From JBJTUH01 sp044346175 (lineage in GTDB: Bacteria > Cyanobacteriota > Vampirovibrionia > Vampirovibrionales > JAJTHC01), in the NCBI GenBank assembly GCA_044346175.1, contig JBIIZQ010000018.1, positions 1 through 40,585 on the forward strand: a stretch of DNA of 40,585 bases. The letters are read 5' to 3'. The position numbers and the translations under genes were made by a program. Below, one piece after another: positions 34,403-40,585 of this stretch. The notes below the pieces were generated by a model. It was not told the DNA's origin, ran no database searches, and was given only the letters and a program-made list of their open reading frames with translations. Each line of letters begins with the position of its first letter. Position 1 is the stretch's first letter.

Positions 34403-34961
34403 GAGAACATTGGTGGCAGCTAGGTTGTGTGGCTTTTGCTCTTGCAGTTTTTCATGGGTATGACGTGAAAAAAACGCCTTTATGCTTGCTCGCTAAACAA
34501 GGCTATGAGGTATTTATCAATAGCTTAAGTAAAGCGTCACACAGCCTAGTTGATGTCAAGTTAAAGTTTTGTGAATAAAGCAAGGCTTTCATGCCACCCT
34601 GATGCCTCAAAATGAGATGTTAATAACAGCTTTATGCTTTTTGGTCAGTCGTCTACTTGATTTATTTACTTGTAGTTTTTAGTATGTATATATACAAACG
34701 TTGTGAAACGTCCTCTCTACACTACAATGACTACGGTGTTCGCACTTTAACACAAGCACCTATATCTGAGTCCTTATTCAAATAACCTTTTAATAAAGCA
34801 CCTATCTCACTACTTAAACTCACCTGTGCTGGTTGAAGGTTTCGGACTTATTTTTAAATACTCCCTTGAGGAGTGTGTGATTCATGTATCAGGCTATTTG
34901 GGTGTATCCCGTCTGAGAATATGAATGTTTTGTATGGCTTTGTATTGAGCTTTTTATCCTT
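34403..34961. other. Long intergenic region with a candidate structured RNA
   Basis: No gene seen in ~560 bases. The 5' part holds the long stem described at 34417-34552. Elsewhere there is a small ACTCC...GGAGT hairpin (about 34860-34876) and the palindrome GTATATATAC (34684-34693). Confidence 0.4.
34417..34552 (+). ncRNA. Candidate structured non-coding RNA with ~20-bp closing stem
   Basis: Arms 34417-34436 and 34531-34552 pair over about 20 bp with two G.U pairs and one 2-base bulge, enclosing 94 bases that form short hairpins (CGT/ACG near 34464-34476, CTTG/CAAG, GCTAT/ATAGC). Length and architecture are compatible with a small regulatory RNA, but no known family (6S, SRP, tmRNA) is recognised. 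Confidence 0.3.
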
Positions 34962-35267
34962 ATGCGGTATCGTGACCCCTCTCACTCTAAATCTCGTACC
35001 AAAACAGCCTCACGTTCCGTGAAGCGTGGGTTATGGTATGCACCTGAAGGCTTATGTGAACCTGGTTCAGGTCGAAGCCTGACCCGACAAGAAGCTATTA
35101 CCATTATTTGCGAGCGTGTTCAGCGTTCCTTACGGGATGTGCAGGCTTGTAGGCTCATGCAGCTCTTTTACATCCAAGCAGAAGACCTTACCGAAGCAGG
35201 TCTAGACTACGAAACGGTCTGTGCCTTAGCAAGAGGGTTTTTACTTAATGACTGGTCAGCCGCCTAA
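34962..35267 (+). CDS. Small basic hypothetical protein
   Basis: A 101-residue protein that I do not recognise. Residues 1-25 are strongly basic (SKSRTKTASRSVKRG), suggesting RNA or DNA binding, and residues 40-100 are helical with a hydrophobic end (DYETVCALARGFLLNDWSA). There is no signal peptide. It lies isolated between the intergenic RNA candidate and xseA (opposite strand). The start codon ATG at 34962 lacks a clear ribosome site. Confidence is moderate because the region is otherwise empty and the composition is protein-like. Confidence 0.45.
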   Translation: MRYRDPSHSKSRTKTASRSVKRGLWYAPEGLCEPGSGRSLTRQEAITIICERVQRSLRDVQACRLMQLFYIQAEDLTEAGLDYETVCALARGFLLNDWSAA

Positions 35268-35323
35268 GCGTTTTTTGGGTGTCTCTGTTCCCTTTTTTGG
35301 GCAAACCAAGCGTGATTTATTTT

Positions 35324-36649
35324 TCACGTTATGCTTTGTACTGCCAGTGTCCCATCATGAAAATGAAGGGTAAGAGGCTGCGTGGTGTCTACTTCTTTGA
35401 GAGAAGCTAGCGTCTTGTGAGCCTGTGTCGTACGGGTATAGCCTCGTTTGAGGGTATGAATAGGGTGGTAAGCTTCAAGTGCCTCATAGGTTTGCAGGGT
35501 TGCTTGCGTGTGGGTTTGTAAGACTTGACGCATCGCATGATAGAGCGTTTGCTGCATGAGGGGAAGGCTTTGAGAAGCCGATGTCAGCCTTTGGAGTAAG
35601 CCCGCTTGAAGTTCGGAGGGGGCTTCTTTCAAAAGTAGGCGTGCATCACGAAGTGCCATAGAGGGCCACTGATGGAGGGTCTCTTCTGCTTGTAGCATCC
35701 ACTGATGATGCGTTGCGAAAGCTTGGTGCATATAATGCTGCACATGCTTTTGTGCTTCTTCCAGCCAAGCCTGCCACTGATGGAGGTTAGGGGTCACGGA
35801 CTCTGCCGCCATCGTCGGTGTAGCCGCCGAGTAGTCTGCCACGGCATCGGCAAGACTGAAATCAGGCTCGTGTCCCACCCCTGTTACAACAGGAATCTTG
35901 GAAGCCACTATCGCACGCACGACGGGTTCTTGCGAGAAGCAGAACAAATCCTCAAACGAGCCACCCCCTCGGGCTACAAGGATAACATCCAAGCTATGAG
36001 CGGGGTCTTGCAGGGTTTTAATGGCGTGGGCAATACTTTCAGCAGCACCCTCGCCTTGCACTTTCGCAGGTGCTATCAGTATCGACATGGCATGGTTTGT
36101 TTGCCGAATGGTGCGTATCATGTCATGAATCACCGCCCCAGTAGGTGCCGTTACAATACCAATGCGTTGAGGGAATGCAGGGAGGGGGCGTTTTCGCTCG
36201 GTAGCAAATAATCCTTCCGCCATAAAGCGTGCTTTAAGGTCTTCAAAGGCTTTTTGGAGGTTTCCCTTCCCCCACGGTTCTAGCCGTGTCACATGTAAGC
36301 TATAGGTTCCTGAAGGCGCATAAACGTTAAGTTTACCCGTGGCATATACTTGCATGCCTTGTTCAGGACGATACGTGAGTTGCTTACTATAACTATGCCA
36401 CATGGCACAGTTTAAGAGGGATTGACCTGCCATACTACCTTCAGCATCGGTAGCATCCTTCAAACTAAAGTACCAATGTCCTTTGGCACCTTGCTTAACG
36501 TTAGAAAGCTCTCCACATACCACCACAGGAAATCCCAGTACACTATCCGCATTTAAAACCGCTTGTAGATGGGCTGTTAGCTCACCCACTTGCCACACAG
36601 ACGCATGGGAAGGGTCAACCGCTTCAGTGGACTCCCAAACTGACATCAT
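35324..36649 (-). CDS. xseA: Exodeoxyribonuclease VII large subunit
   Basis: A 441-residue subunit of Exo VII, which degrades single-stranded DNA from both ends into short oligonucleotides. The N-terminal OB fold (VWQVGELTAHLQAVLNAD through about residue 110) is followed by the catalytic domain with GIVTAPTGAVIHDM, VARGGGSFEDLFCFS and PVVTGVGHEPDFSLAD, then a long coiled-coil to the C-terminal hinge KRGYTRTTQ. It is the last gene of the ftsE-ftsX-xseA run, 22 bases after ftsX. The small subunit xseB (~80 residues) is not seen in the window. It starts with ATGATG. Confidence 0.95.
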   Translation of the reverse strand: MMSVWESTEAVDPSHASVWQVGELTAHLQAVLNADSVLGFPVVVCGELSNVKQGAKGHWYFSLKDATDAEGSMAGQSLLNCAMWHSYSKQLTYRPEQGMQVYATGKLNVYAPSGTYSLHVTRLEPWGKGNLQKAFEDLKARFMAEGLFATERKRPLPAFPQRIGIVTAPTGAVIHDMIRTIRQTNHAMSILIAPAKVQGEGAAESIAHAIKTLQDPAHSLDVILVARGGGSFEDLFCFSQEPVVRAIVASKIPVVTGVGHEPDFSLADAVADYSAATPTMAAESVTPNLHQWQAWLEEAQKHVQHYMHQAFATHHQWMLQAEETLHQWPSMALRDARLLLKEAPSELQAGLLQRLTSASQSLPLMQQTLYHAMRQVLQTHTQATLQTYEALEAYHPIHTLKRGYTRTTQAHKTLASLKEVDTTQPLTLHFHDGTLAVQSIT

Positions 36650-36671
36650 GATGAAAGGGTATCCTTAAGCT

Positions 36672-37550
36672 TTAAATACGCATATAGCGACGCATAGAAA
36701 GTGCAGCACCGCTTGACCCCACAGTAGCCCCCAGTAAGAACATCACCACAAAAATGGAGAGGAGCGATACACTGTGTTGTTTCAAGCTCAAGGCTTCGTA
36801 AATCATACGACCGTACTCAGTGGCGTAAAACAAAGGAATGAGTCCTAAGAGAGAACCAAATAACCCATAAGTGGCACCTTGTAACAAAAACGGCAAGCGG
36901 ATGTACCAATTGTTAACACCCATCATTCTTAAAATTTCAATCTCACGCCCTCTTGCTTCAATGAGTAAGTGGATGGTATTAGAGATAATAAAGACGGTTA
37001 ATGCCCCTAGGTAAACCAGAAGAATCAACCCCGTAAAGGACAAGAAACGTGCAATGCTTTGAATACGCTCCACAATGTCGTAGGCATAGCGGACTTCTTC
37101 CACACCGTCAATCTGTCGGAGGGTTCCTACGGCTTGTTCAATCGTACGTGCATCTGTGACATTCACATGCAGGGTATCAGGGAGGGGATTATTTTCTAAA
37201 GCGGGTACTTGGTAGGTTTTTCGCATATCTGCCAGTGCGTCTTCTTTACTGACAAGCTCAATGGCAGATACATAGGGTTGTTTACGGATTTCATCCGTGA
37301 CATTGCTTACATCAGCATCAGGTTCAAGATACACTGATATTTCTAGGCTACTTCCCAGCCCTTTCACCACATCCTGCACTTGGGTAATGCCCAAAAAGAG
37401 TAACCCAAAGATACTCAAAATAGACCCCATCGTAATACTTACCACAAGGTTCATCCAACCTGAGCGCTTGAGTCCTCCCAAGGTTTCTTGAATGATACGT
37501 AAGGCAATCCGTAATTCAACAAATACGGTTTGAATAGGATTTGTCATCAT
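36672..37550 (-). CDS. ftsX: Cell-division ABC transporter permease FtsX
   Basis: A 292-residue membrane protein. The first helix is at ~34-56 (LVVSITMGSILSIFGLLFLGI). A ~110-residue extracytoplasmic domain (SLEISVYLEPDADVSNVTDEI...) follows, then three more helices, the FtsX layout of four membrane segments. Together with FtsE it transmits a signal to peptidoglycan hydrolases at the septum. It follows ftsE by 33 bases. It begins with ATGATG. Consistent with the normal family in length and topology. Confidence 0.93.
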   Translation of the reverse strand: MMTNPIQTVFVELRIALRIIQETLGGLKRSGWMNLVVSITMGSILSIFGLLFLGITQVQDVVKGLGSSLEISVYLEPDADVSNVTDEIRKQPYVSAIELVSKEDALADMRKTYQVPALENNPLPDTLHVNVTDARTIEQAVGTLRQIDGVEEVRYAYDIVERIQSIARFLSFTGLILLVYLGALTVFIISNTIHLLIEARGREIEILRMMGVNNWYIRLPFLLQGATYGLFGSLLGLIPLFYATEYGRMIYEALSLKQHSVSLLSIFVVMFLLGATVGSSGAALSMRRYMRI

Positions 37551-37583
37551 CGCAAACGACGTTCACACTTTCTGTTAGGCTGT

Positions 37584-38282
37584 TTAACTTACAAAAGCAC
37601 CGTACACGGCGGTCGATTGACCTGCGGGTGTATCTCGGAAAAGCTCTCCTTGACGTAATTCAATCACCCGACGATTCGCTTGTGCCACCAAGGCAAGGTT
37701 ATGCGTTGTCACAAGTACGGTCGTACCAAGGGCGTTAATTTCAAGTAAAAGATTCATAATATCCACACTGTTCTGAGGGTCAAGATTTCCTGTCGGTTCA
37801 TCTGCCACCACAAGCAAAGGACCATTGACAATTGCTCGAGCAATACCCACCCGTTGCTGTTCTCCTCCTGAGAGTTCTTCGGGCTTTGCATCAATTTTAT
37901 CAATCAAACCGACAACTTTTAATGCCCCAAGCACCCGTCGTTGTACCTCTTTGGGGGATACCCCCATGGCACGAAGCACATAGGCAACGTTATCATAAGC
38001 ACTTTGCCCAGGTAGGAGTTTGAAGTCTTGGAACACAATCCCCATTCTACGACGCAATAAAGGGACTTGGTCATCTTTCAGGGTACCAACATCCACACGT
38101 CCTACGGCGACCACGCCCTCAGAAGCTTTTTCTTCACGGTAAATAAGCTTTAAAATGCTTGATTTGCCAGCACCGCTAGGCCCCACAAGAAACACAAACT
38201 CACCAGGTTGAATAGAAAAATTAACGCCATTCAAAGCAACAGCTTGCCCGTAATGCTTAAACACTTTGGTAAAATCTATCAT
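37584..38282 (-). CDS. ftsE: Cell-division ATP-binding protein FtsE
   Basis: A 232-residue ABC ATPase that partners FtsX and couples ATP hydrolysis to septal peptidoglycan hydrolase activation. Walker A is GPSGAGKS (34-41), the signature LSGGEQQR lies at ~140, and Walker B is LLVVADEP followed by TGNLDP and the H-loop TTHN. It is the first gene of the ftsE-ftsX-xseA cluster; AGGATGG lies upstream of its ATG. Its length and motifs are standard for the family. Confidence 0.95.
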   Translation of the reverse strand: MIDFTKVFKHYGQAVALNGVNFSIQPGEFVFLVGPSGAGKSSILKLIYREEKASEGVVAVGRVDVGTLKDDQVPLLRRRMGIVFQDFKLLPGQSAYDNVAYVLRAMGVSPKEVQRRVLGALKVVGLIDKIDAKPEELSGGEQQRVGIARAIVNGPLLVVADEPTGNLDPQNSVDIMNLLLEINALGTTVLVTTHNLALVAQANRRVIELRQGELFRDTPAGQSTAVYGAFVS

Positions 38283-38411
38283 TTACGTACCACCATCCTA
38301 AAGCAATGCTAAGGGCTGTTCACAAAAAGCCTTCATCAAGATGCCTCATTATATCACCCGTCCTGTCACAAGTACAAGTTACCCATTACCCACCATGCGG
38401 GTGAGTCGGGC

Positions 38412-39746
38412 TTACACAGGACGCATCGTGATGCAATCATCCACAGGGCATACATACATACACAAGTTGCATCCTACGCACGCATCTTCAAGAATAAGGG
38501 GGACTTTCCCTGGTGCATCAAGCTGCTGGGCAATGGCTTGATGCGCCCCATCCTCACACGCATGAAAGCATTTTTGACACCCTATACAGGTATCTGGATT
38601 GATGGTCGCAATATGATGATACGTTTTATCAAGTACTTCCCAAGTGGTACGTTGTGGCAGTGCTTTACCTGTTAAATCGGCAAGGCGTGGCATGTTTTTT
38701 TCTCTAGCATAGAGTGCCACCCCATCAATCATGGTACCCACAATACCAAAGCCGTGGTGCATCACCGCCGTACAAACCTGCACCCCATGGCTTCCTAACA
38801 ACATAAACTCAAGGGCATCGCGCCAGCCACTTACCCCACCAATACCACTGACACCCATTGTGTTAGCCTCAGGATGTTGGGCAAATACCTGGGCAACCTC
38901 ACTCACTTTATTTAAAGCAATGGGCTTCACGGCAGGCCCTGCATATCCGCCATGAGTTCCCTGCGGACGCATCAAGACTTCCCCTGAGGCATCCTCCCGA
39001 TAATGCCCCACACTGGGTAGCGGACTCCAAGTATCCAAGTCAACCCCTATAATGGATTGCACCGTGTTAATGAGTGCAATCCCAGTGGCACCACCACGCC
39101 AAGCCGCCATGGCAGGTTGGGTAATATCGGTGATATTGGGCGTGAGTTTCACCAAAATGGGCAAGGGCGTTACCTCACGAACCCAGCGTGTGATTTCTTC
39201 CACCAAAGCAGGGTTTTGTCCTACCACACTTCCCATGCCTCGTTCACACATGCCATGAGGGCATCCAAAGTTCAGTTCAAAGCCGTCAACACCAATGGCT
39301 TCACATGCCTTCACCACCTCTTGCCAGCGTGCTTTGTCTTCAAACATCAGAGAAGCCACCAAGGCATGATGCGGGTAATGTTGCTTGACCCAAGCCATAT
39401 CAGCTAGGTTATCCTCAACGCTGCGGTCACTGATGAGTTCGATATTATTCAGACCCATCAGGCGCTTATCCTGAAAATGCAAGCCCCCATATCGACTTGA
39501 GACATTATGGATATTATCCCCGAGGGTTTTCCAAACTGCGCCTCCCCAGCCTCTTTCAAAGGCACGTGCAACTTGGGCTTTTGTATTGGTAGGGGGTGCC
39601 GATGCAAGCCAAAAAGGGTTTGGACTCCAAATGCCTCCCACAATCACTGAGAGGTCAATTTCGGGGGCGAGTTTACTTTGCGTTGCGGGTGGTAACGGTT
39701 TGTTAGAAGAGAAAGGTGCTTTTGAGGCACTTGAAGCCATCATCAT
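38412..39746 (-). CDS. preA: NAD-dependent dihydropyrimidine dehydrogenase, PreA-type subunit
   Basis: A 444-residue protein with a dihydroorotate-dehydrogenase-like FMN barrel (WSPNPFWLASAPPT, then ELNFGCPHGMCERGMG and KLTPNITDI) followed by a C-terminal 2x[4Fe-4S] ferredoxin domain (CIGCQKCFHAC and CVGCNLCMYVCPVDDC). This order is PreA of the dihydropyrimidine dehydrogenase, which reduces uracil and thymine with NADH; the partner PreT (FAD/NADH subunit) is not in the window. A GTG at 39788 gives a longer N-terminus; I prefer the ATG at 39746 because it starts an MMM run like several neighbours. Start is uncertain. It could serve uracil salvage or degradation. Confidence 0.85.
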   Translation of the reverse strand: MMMASSASKAPFSSNKPLPPATQSKLAPEIDLSVIVGGIWSPNPFWLASAPPTNTKAQVARAFERGWGGAVWKTLGDNIHNVSSRYGGLHFQDKRLMGLNNIELISDRSVEDNLADMAWVKQHYPHHALVASLMFEDKARWQEVVKACEAIGVDGFELNFGCPHGMCERGMGSVVGQNPALVEEITRWVREVTPLPILVKLTPNITDITQPAMAAWRGGATGIALINTVQSIIGVDLDTWSPLPSVGHYREDASGEVLMRPQGTHGGYAGPAVKPIALNKVSEVAQVFAQHPEANTMGVSGIGGVSGWRDALEFMLLGSHGVQVCTAVMHHGFGIVGTMIDGVALYAREKNMPRLADLTGKALPQRTTWEVLDKTYHHIATINPDTCIGCQKCFHACEDGAHQAIAQQLDAPGKVPLILEDACVGCNLCMYVCPVDDCITMRPV

Positions 39747-39870
39747 GGATGAGAAAAAGCTTTCTTTAAGCGGAGGGGAGTCATGCACAAAAAGAGAAAA
39801 AGACTTGTATCGTTGCTTTCTGTATCATTGTCTTCTTATAGTAAGGGAAACACGCTAGGGCTTAAACCTG

Positions 39871-39997
39871 TTATGCCGATGAAAATCGGTTGAAAATCCA
39901 TATTCACCCCTTGTTTACACGGCATGCTTTCTGGATTCCGACTTTCGTCGGAATGACTGTGTTCCCCCCTGTCATACCGATGCAAATCGGTATCCAT
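39871..39997. repeat. Three copies of a ~27-base palindromic repeat
   Basis: Stem-loops at 39876-39889, 39935-39954 and 39974-39993. When the middle copy is reverse-complemented the three align, with GTCAT before and ATCC after the stem. Stem positions differ between copies but by compensatory pairs (e.g. CCGAC/GTCGG versus CCGAT/ATCGG), so the fold is conserved. Confidence 0.75.
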
Positions 39998-40028
39998 AGC
40001 CTTATAGAAAGTGCGCCAAAACAGCATC

Positions 40029-40054
40029 TGTAGGGGGCGGTTCGTAACCGTCCC
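40029..40054 (+). repeat. Family B palindrome, copy 1
   Basis: The 26-base unit starts TGTAGGGGGCGG, then TTCGTAACCGTCCC. Its core GGGGGCGGTTCG pairs with GTAACCGTCCC. Copies 2 and 3 follow at 40166-40191 and 40217-40240. Confidence 0.65.
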
Positions 40055-40093
40055 GTGGTTCGAGGTGTTGGCTTCTACCCTCTCCCTCAATCC

Positions 40094-40147
40094 CTTGTAT
40101 GTGAAAGAAGGCTGGTTTAACCTCACGCTTTGAAGCTCAAACTCCCC
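40094..40147 (+). repeat. Direct repeat unit C, copy 1
   Basis: A 16-base part (40094-40109, CTTGTATGTGAAAGAA) followed by a 38-base part (40110-40147) containing GGCTGGTTTAACC and ACTCCCC. The 38-base part recurs at 40277-40314 with two changes; the 16-base part recurs at 40381-40396. Confidence 0.8.
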
Positions 40148-40165
40148 GAACCCGTGCTGCAGTCG

Positions 40166-40191
40166 TGTAGGGGAGGCTTTGTAAGCCTCCC
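40166..40191 (+). repeat. Family B palindrome, copy 2
   Basis: Same 26-base layout as 40029-40054, but with the stem core GGGAGGC/GCCTCCC. The pairing is kept although the sequence differs. Confidence 0.65.
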
Positions 40192-40216
40192 GAAAAAAGC
40201 CTACACCCCAACCAAT

Positions 40217-40240
40217 GGGATGGTTACAAACCACCCTAAA
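40217..40240 (-). repeat. Family B palindrome, copy 3 (inverted)
   Basis: On the minus strand it reads TTTAGGGTGGTTTG then TAACCATCCC, aligning with copies 1 and 2 with compensating stem changes. The ends are less conserved. Confidence 0.5.
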
Positions 40241-40276
40241 GACCCCTCTCTCTTATCTCTCCCCAAGGGGAGAGAG

Positions 40277-40314
40277 GGCTGGTTTAACCTCACGCTTTGA
40301 AGCTAGAACTCCCC
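40277..40314 (+). repeat. Direct repeat unit C, copy 2
   Basis: 36 of 38 bases match 40110-40147. It follows a CTCTCC/GGAGAG hairpin (40255-40276) and is followed by a G-rich tract. Confidence 0.8.
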
Positions 40315-40380
40315 TCCCACTCGGAGGGGGAGGGGCGGGGGGAGAGGGTCAGGGGGAGGAAAGAACAATCATTGCATCCT

Positions 40381-40396
40381 CTTGTATGTGAAAGAA
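40381..40396 (+). repeat. Third copy of the 16-base unit C leader
   Basis: Exactly identical to 40094-40109 and directly abuts the tadC-like remnant, suggesting the repeat block interrupted or truncated that gene. Confidence 0.75.
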
Positions 40397-40404
40397 TAAA
40401 AAAA

Positions 40405-40545
40405 GCTCTAGCAGACCGTTCATCTCTAGGTACATTGGATACCATTGATACCGTGGGAGAGCTGGGTCGCTAGAGCTTACTTCCTAAATCATCCGAACAG
40501 TTGCTTGAGCTTAAAGCTCGTATTCGCAAGGCTGGATACTTATGA
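40405..40545 (+). pseudogene. Remnant of a TadB/TadC-type secretion protein gene
   Basis: In one frame the DNA reads ALADRSSLGTLDTIDTVGELGR, an in-frame TAG at 40471-40473, then SLLPKSSEQLLELKARIRKAGYL and a TGA at 40543-40545. The LLPKSSEQLLELKARIRKAGY stretch is like the pre-helix segment of TadB/TadC (T2SSF domain) proteins of type IV pilus/Flp systems. A normal protein would be ~300 residues, so this is a broken fragment. A 10-bp inverted repeat (40403-40412 with 40469-40478) surrounds the first part. Confidence 0.4.
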
Positions 40546-40578
40546 AGATTATTATTCACTACTAAGGATAACACACCC

Positions 40579-40585
40579 ATGAACG
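40579..40585 (+). CDS. Possible start of the next gene (off right edge)
   Basis: ATG at 40579-40581 is preceded by AAGGAT with nine bases between. Only two codons are in the window. Confidence 0.3.

Larger units (their letters stand above)
39747..40578. other. Right-edge repeat mosaic and preA upstream region
   Basis: No intact gene. It includes the preA promoter region, then at least three families of short repeats (palindromic ~27-base, palindromic ~26-base, and ~38-base direct), a G-run tract and the tadC-like remnant. Confidence 0.7.

Noticed and set aside
39836..40234. 132-residue minus-strand frame at the right edge
   Set aside because: It spans the palindromic repeats and reflects their sequence, not a gene.
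1..40585. tRNA, rRNA or CRISPR features
   Set aside because: No tRNA T-loop/acceptor pattern, rRNA-like stretch or regularly spaced direct repeat array was found by reading; the few GTTCG-type words lie in repeats.

Overview
The window reads as a chromosomal segment of a bacterium related to Cyanobacteria, most likely a non-photosynthetic Vampirovibrionia/Melainabacteria-type lineage. This placement is an inference from several things: a cyanobacterial-style GHL10 glycosidase-like protein; a coaD gene followed by a DivIVA/Cdv3-like coiled-coil protein; MinD/MinE; a matrixin-like protease with the HExxHxxGxxGHS zinc motif; and two upstream sites resembling the cyanobacterial RpaB (HLR1) box. 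A 16S or marker-gene search would settle it. Base composition looks moderate (mid-40s % GC by eye), with two more A+T-rich islands (about 8.9-10.7 kb and 14.9-16.4 kb). I see no tRNA, rRNA or CRISPR array.

Layout. 0-2.7 kb: the 5' end of a zinc-ribbon transposase running off the left edge, a YceD-like (DUF177) protein, then cysK-cysE for cysteine synthesis. 2.8-5.7 kb: an Ala/Pro/Glu-repeat lipoprotein and a GHL10 protein, both on the minus strand. 6.2-8.8 kb: leuS. 8.9-10.7 kb: a two-gene A+T-rich cassette (a hypothetical protein plus a protein with a Cys-His-Asp papain/transglutaminase-like signature) bracketed by long hairpins. 10.8-13 kb: miaB and a family 4 uracil-DNA glycosylase, overlapping. 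13.2-17.3 kb: phosphohexomutase, an AlbA_2/HATPase regulator, and an MgtC-family membrane protein. 17.6-20.2 kb: a small acidic protein and a minD-minE pair in which both proteins carry unusually long N-terminal extensions and minC is absent. 20.7-23.5 kb: coaD, a DivIVA/Cdv3-like coiled-coil protein, and a metzincin. 23.5-30.9 kb (minus): a two-domain M16 peptidase, an MFS transporter, and a nucleotidyltransferase with novel flanking regions. 31.3-35.3 kb: three lineage-specific hypothetical genes and long intergenic spaces, one holding a candidate structured RNA. 35.3-38.3 kb (minus): ftsE-ftsX-xseA. 38.4-39.8 kb (minus): preA. The last 0.8 kb is a mosaic of three families of palindromic/direct repeats ending in what looks like a broken TadB/TadC-type gene remnant.

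Most of the window is housekeeping: amino-acid and tRNA metabolism, CoA, cell division (MinDE, FtsEX, DivIVA-like) and DNA repair (UDG, Exo VII). The most interesting accessory signals are the hairpin-bracketed papain-fold cassette, the extended MinD/MinE pair, the paired HLR1-like boxes, the 20-bp-stem RNA candidate at 34.4 kb, an apparently duplicated 641-residue membrane-associated protein, and the repeat mosaic at the right edge.
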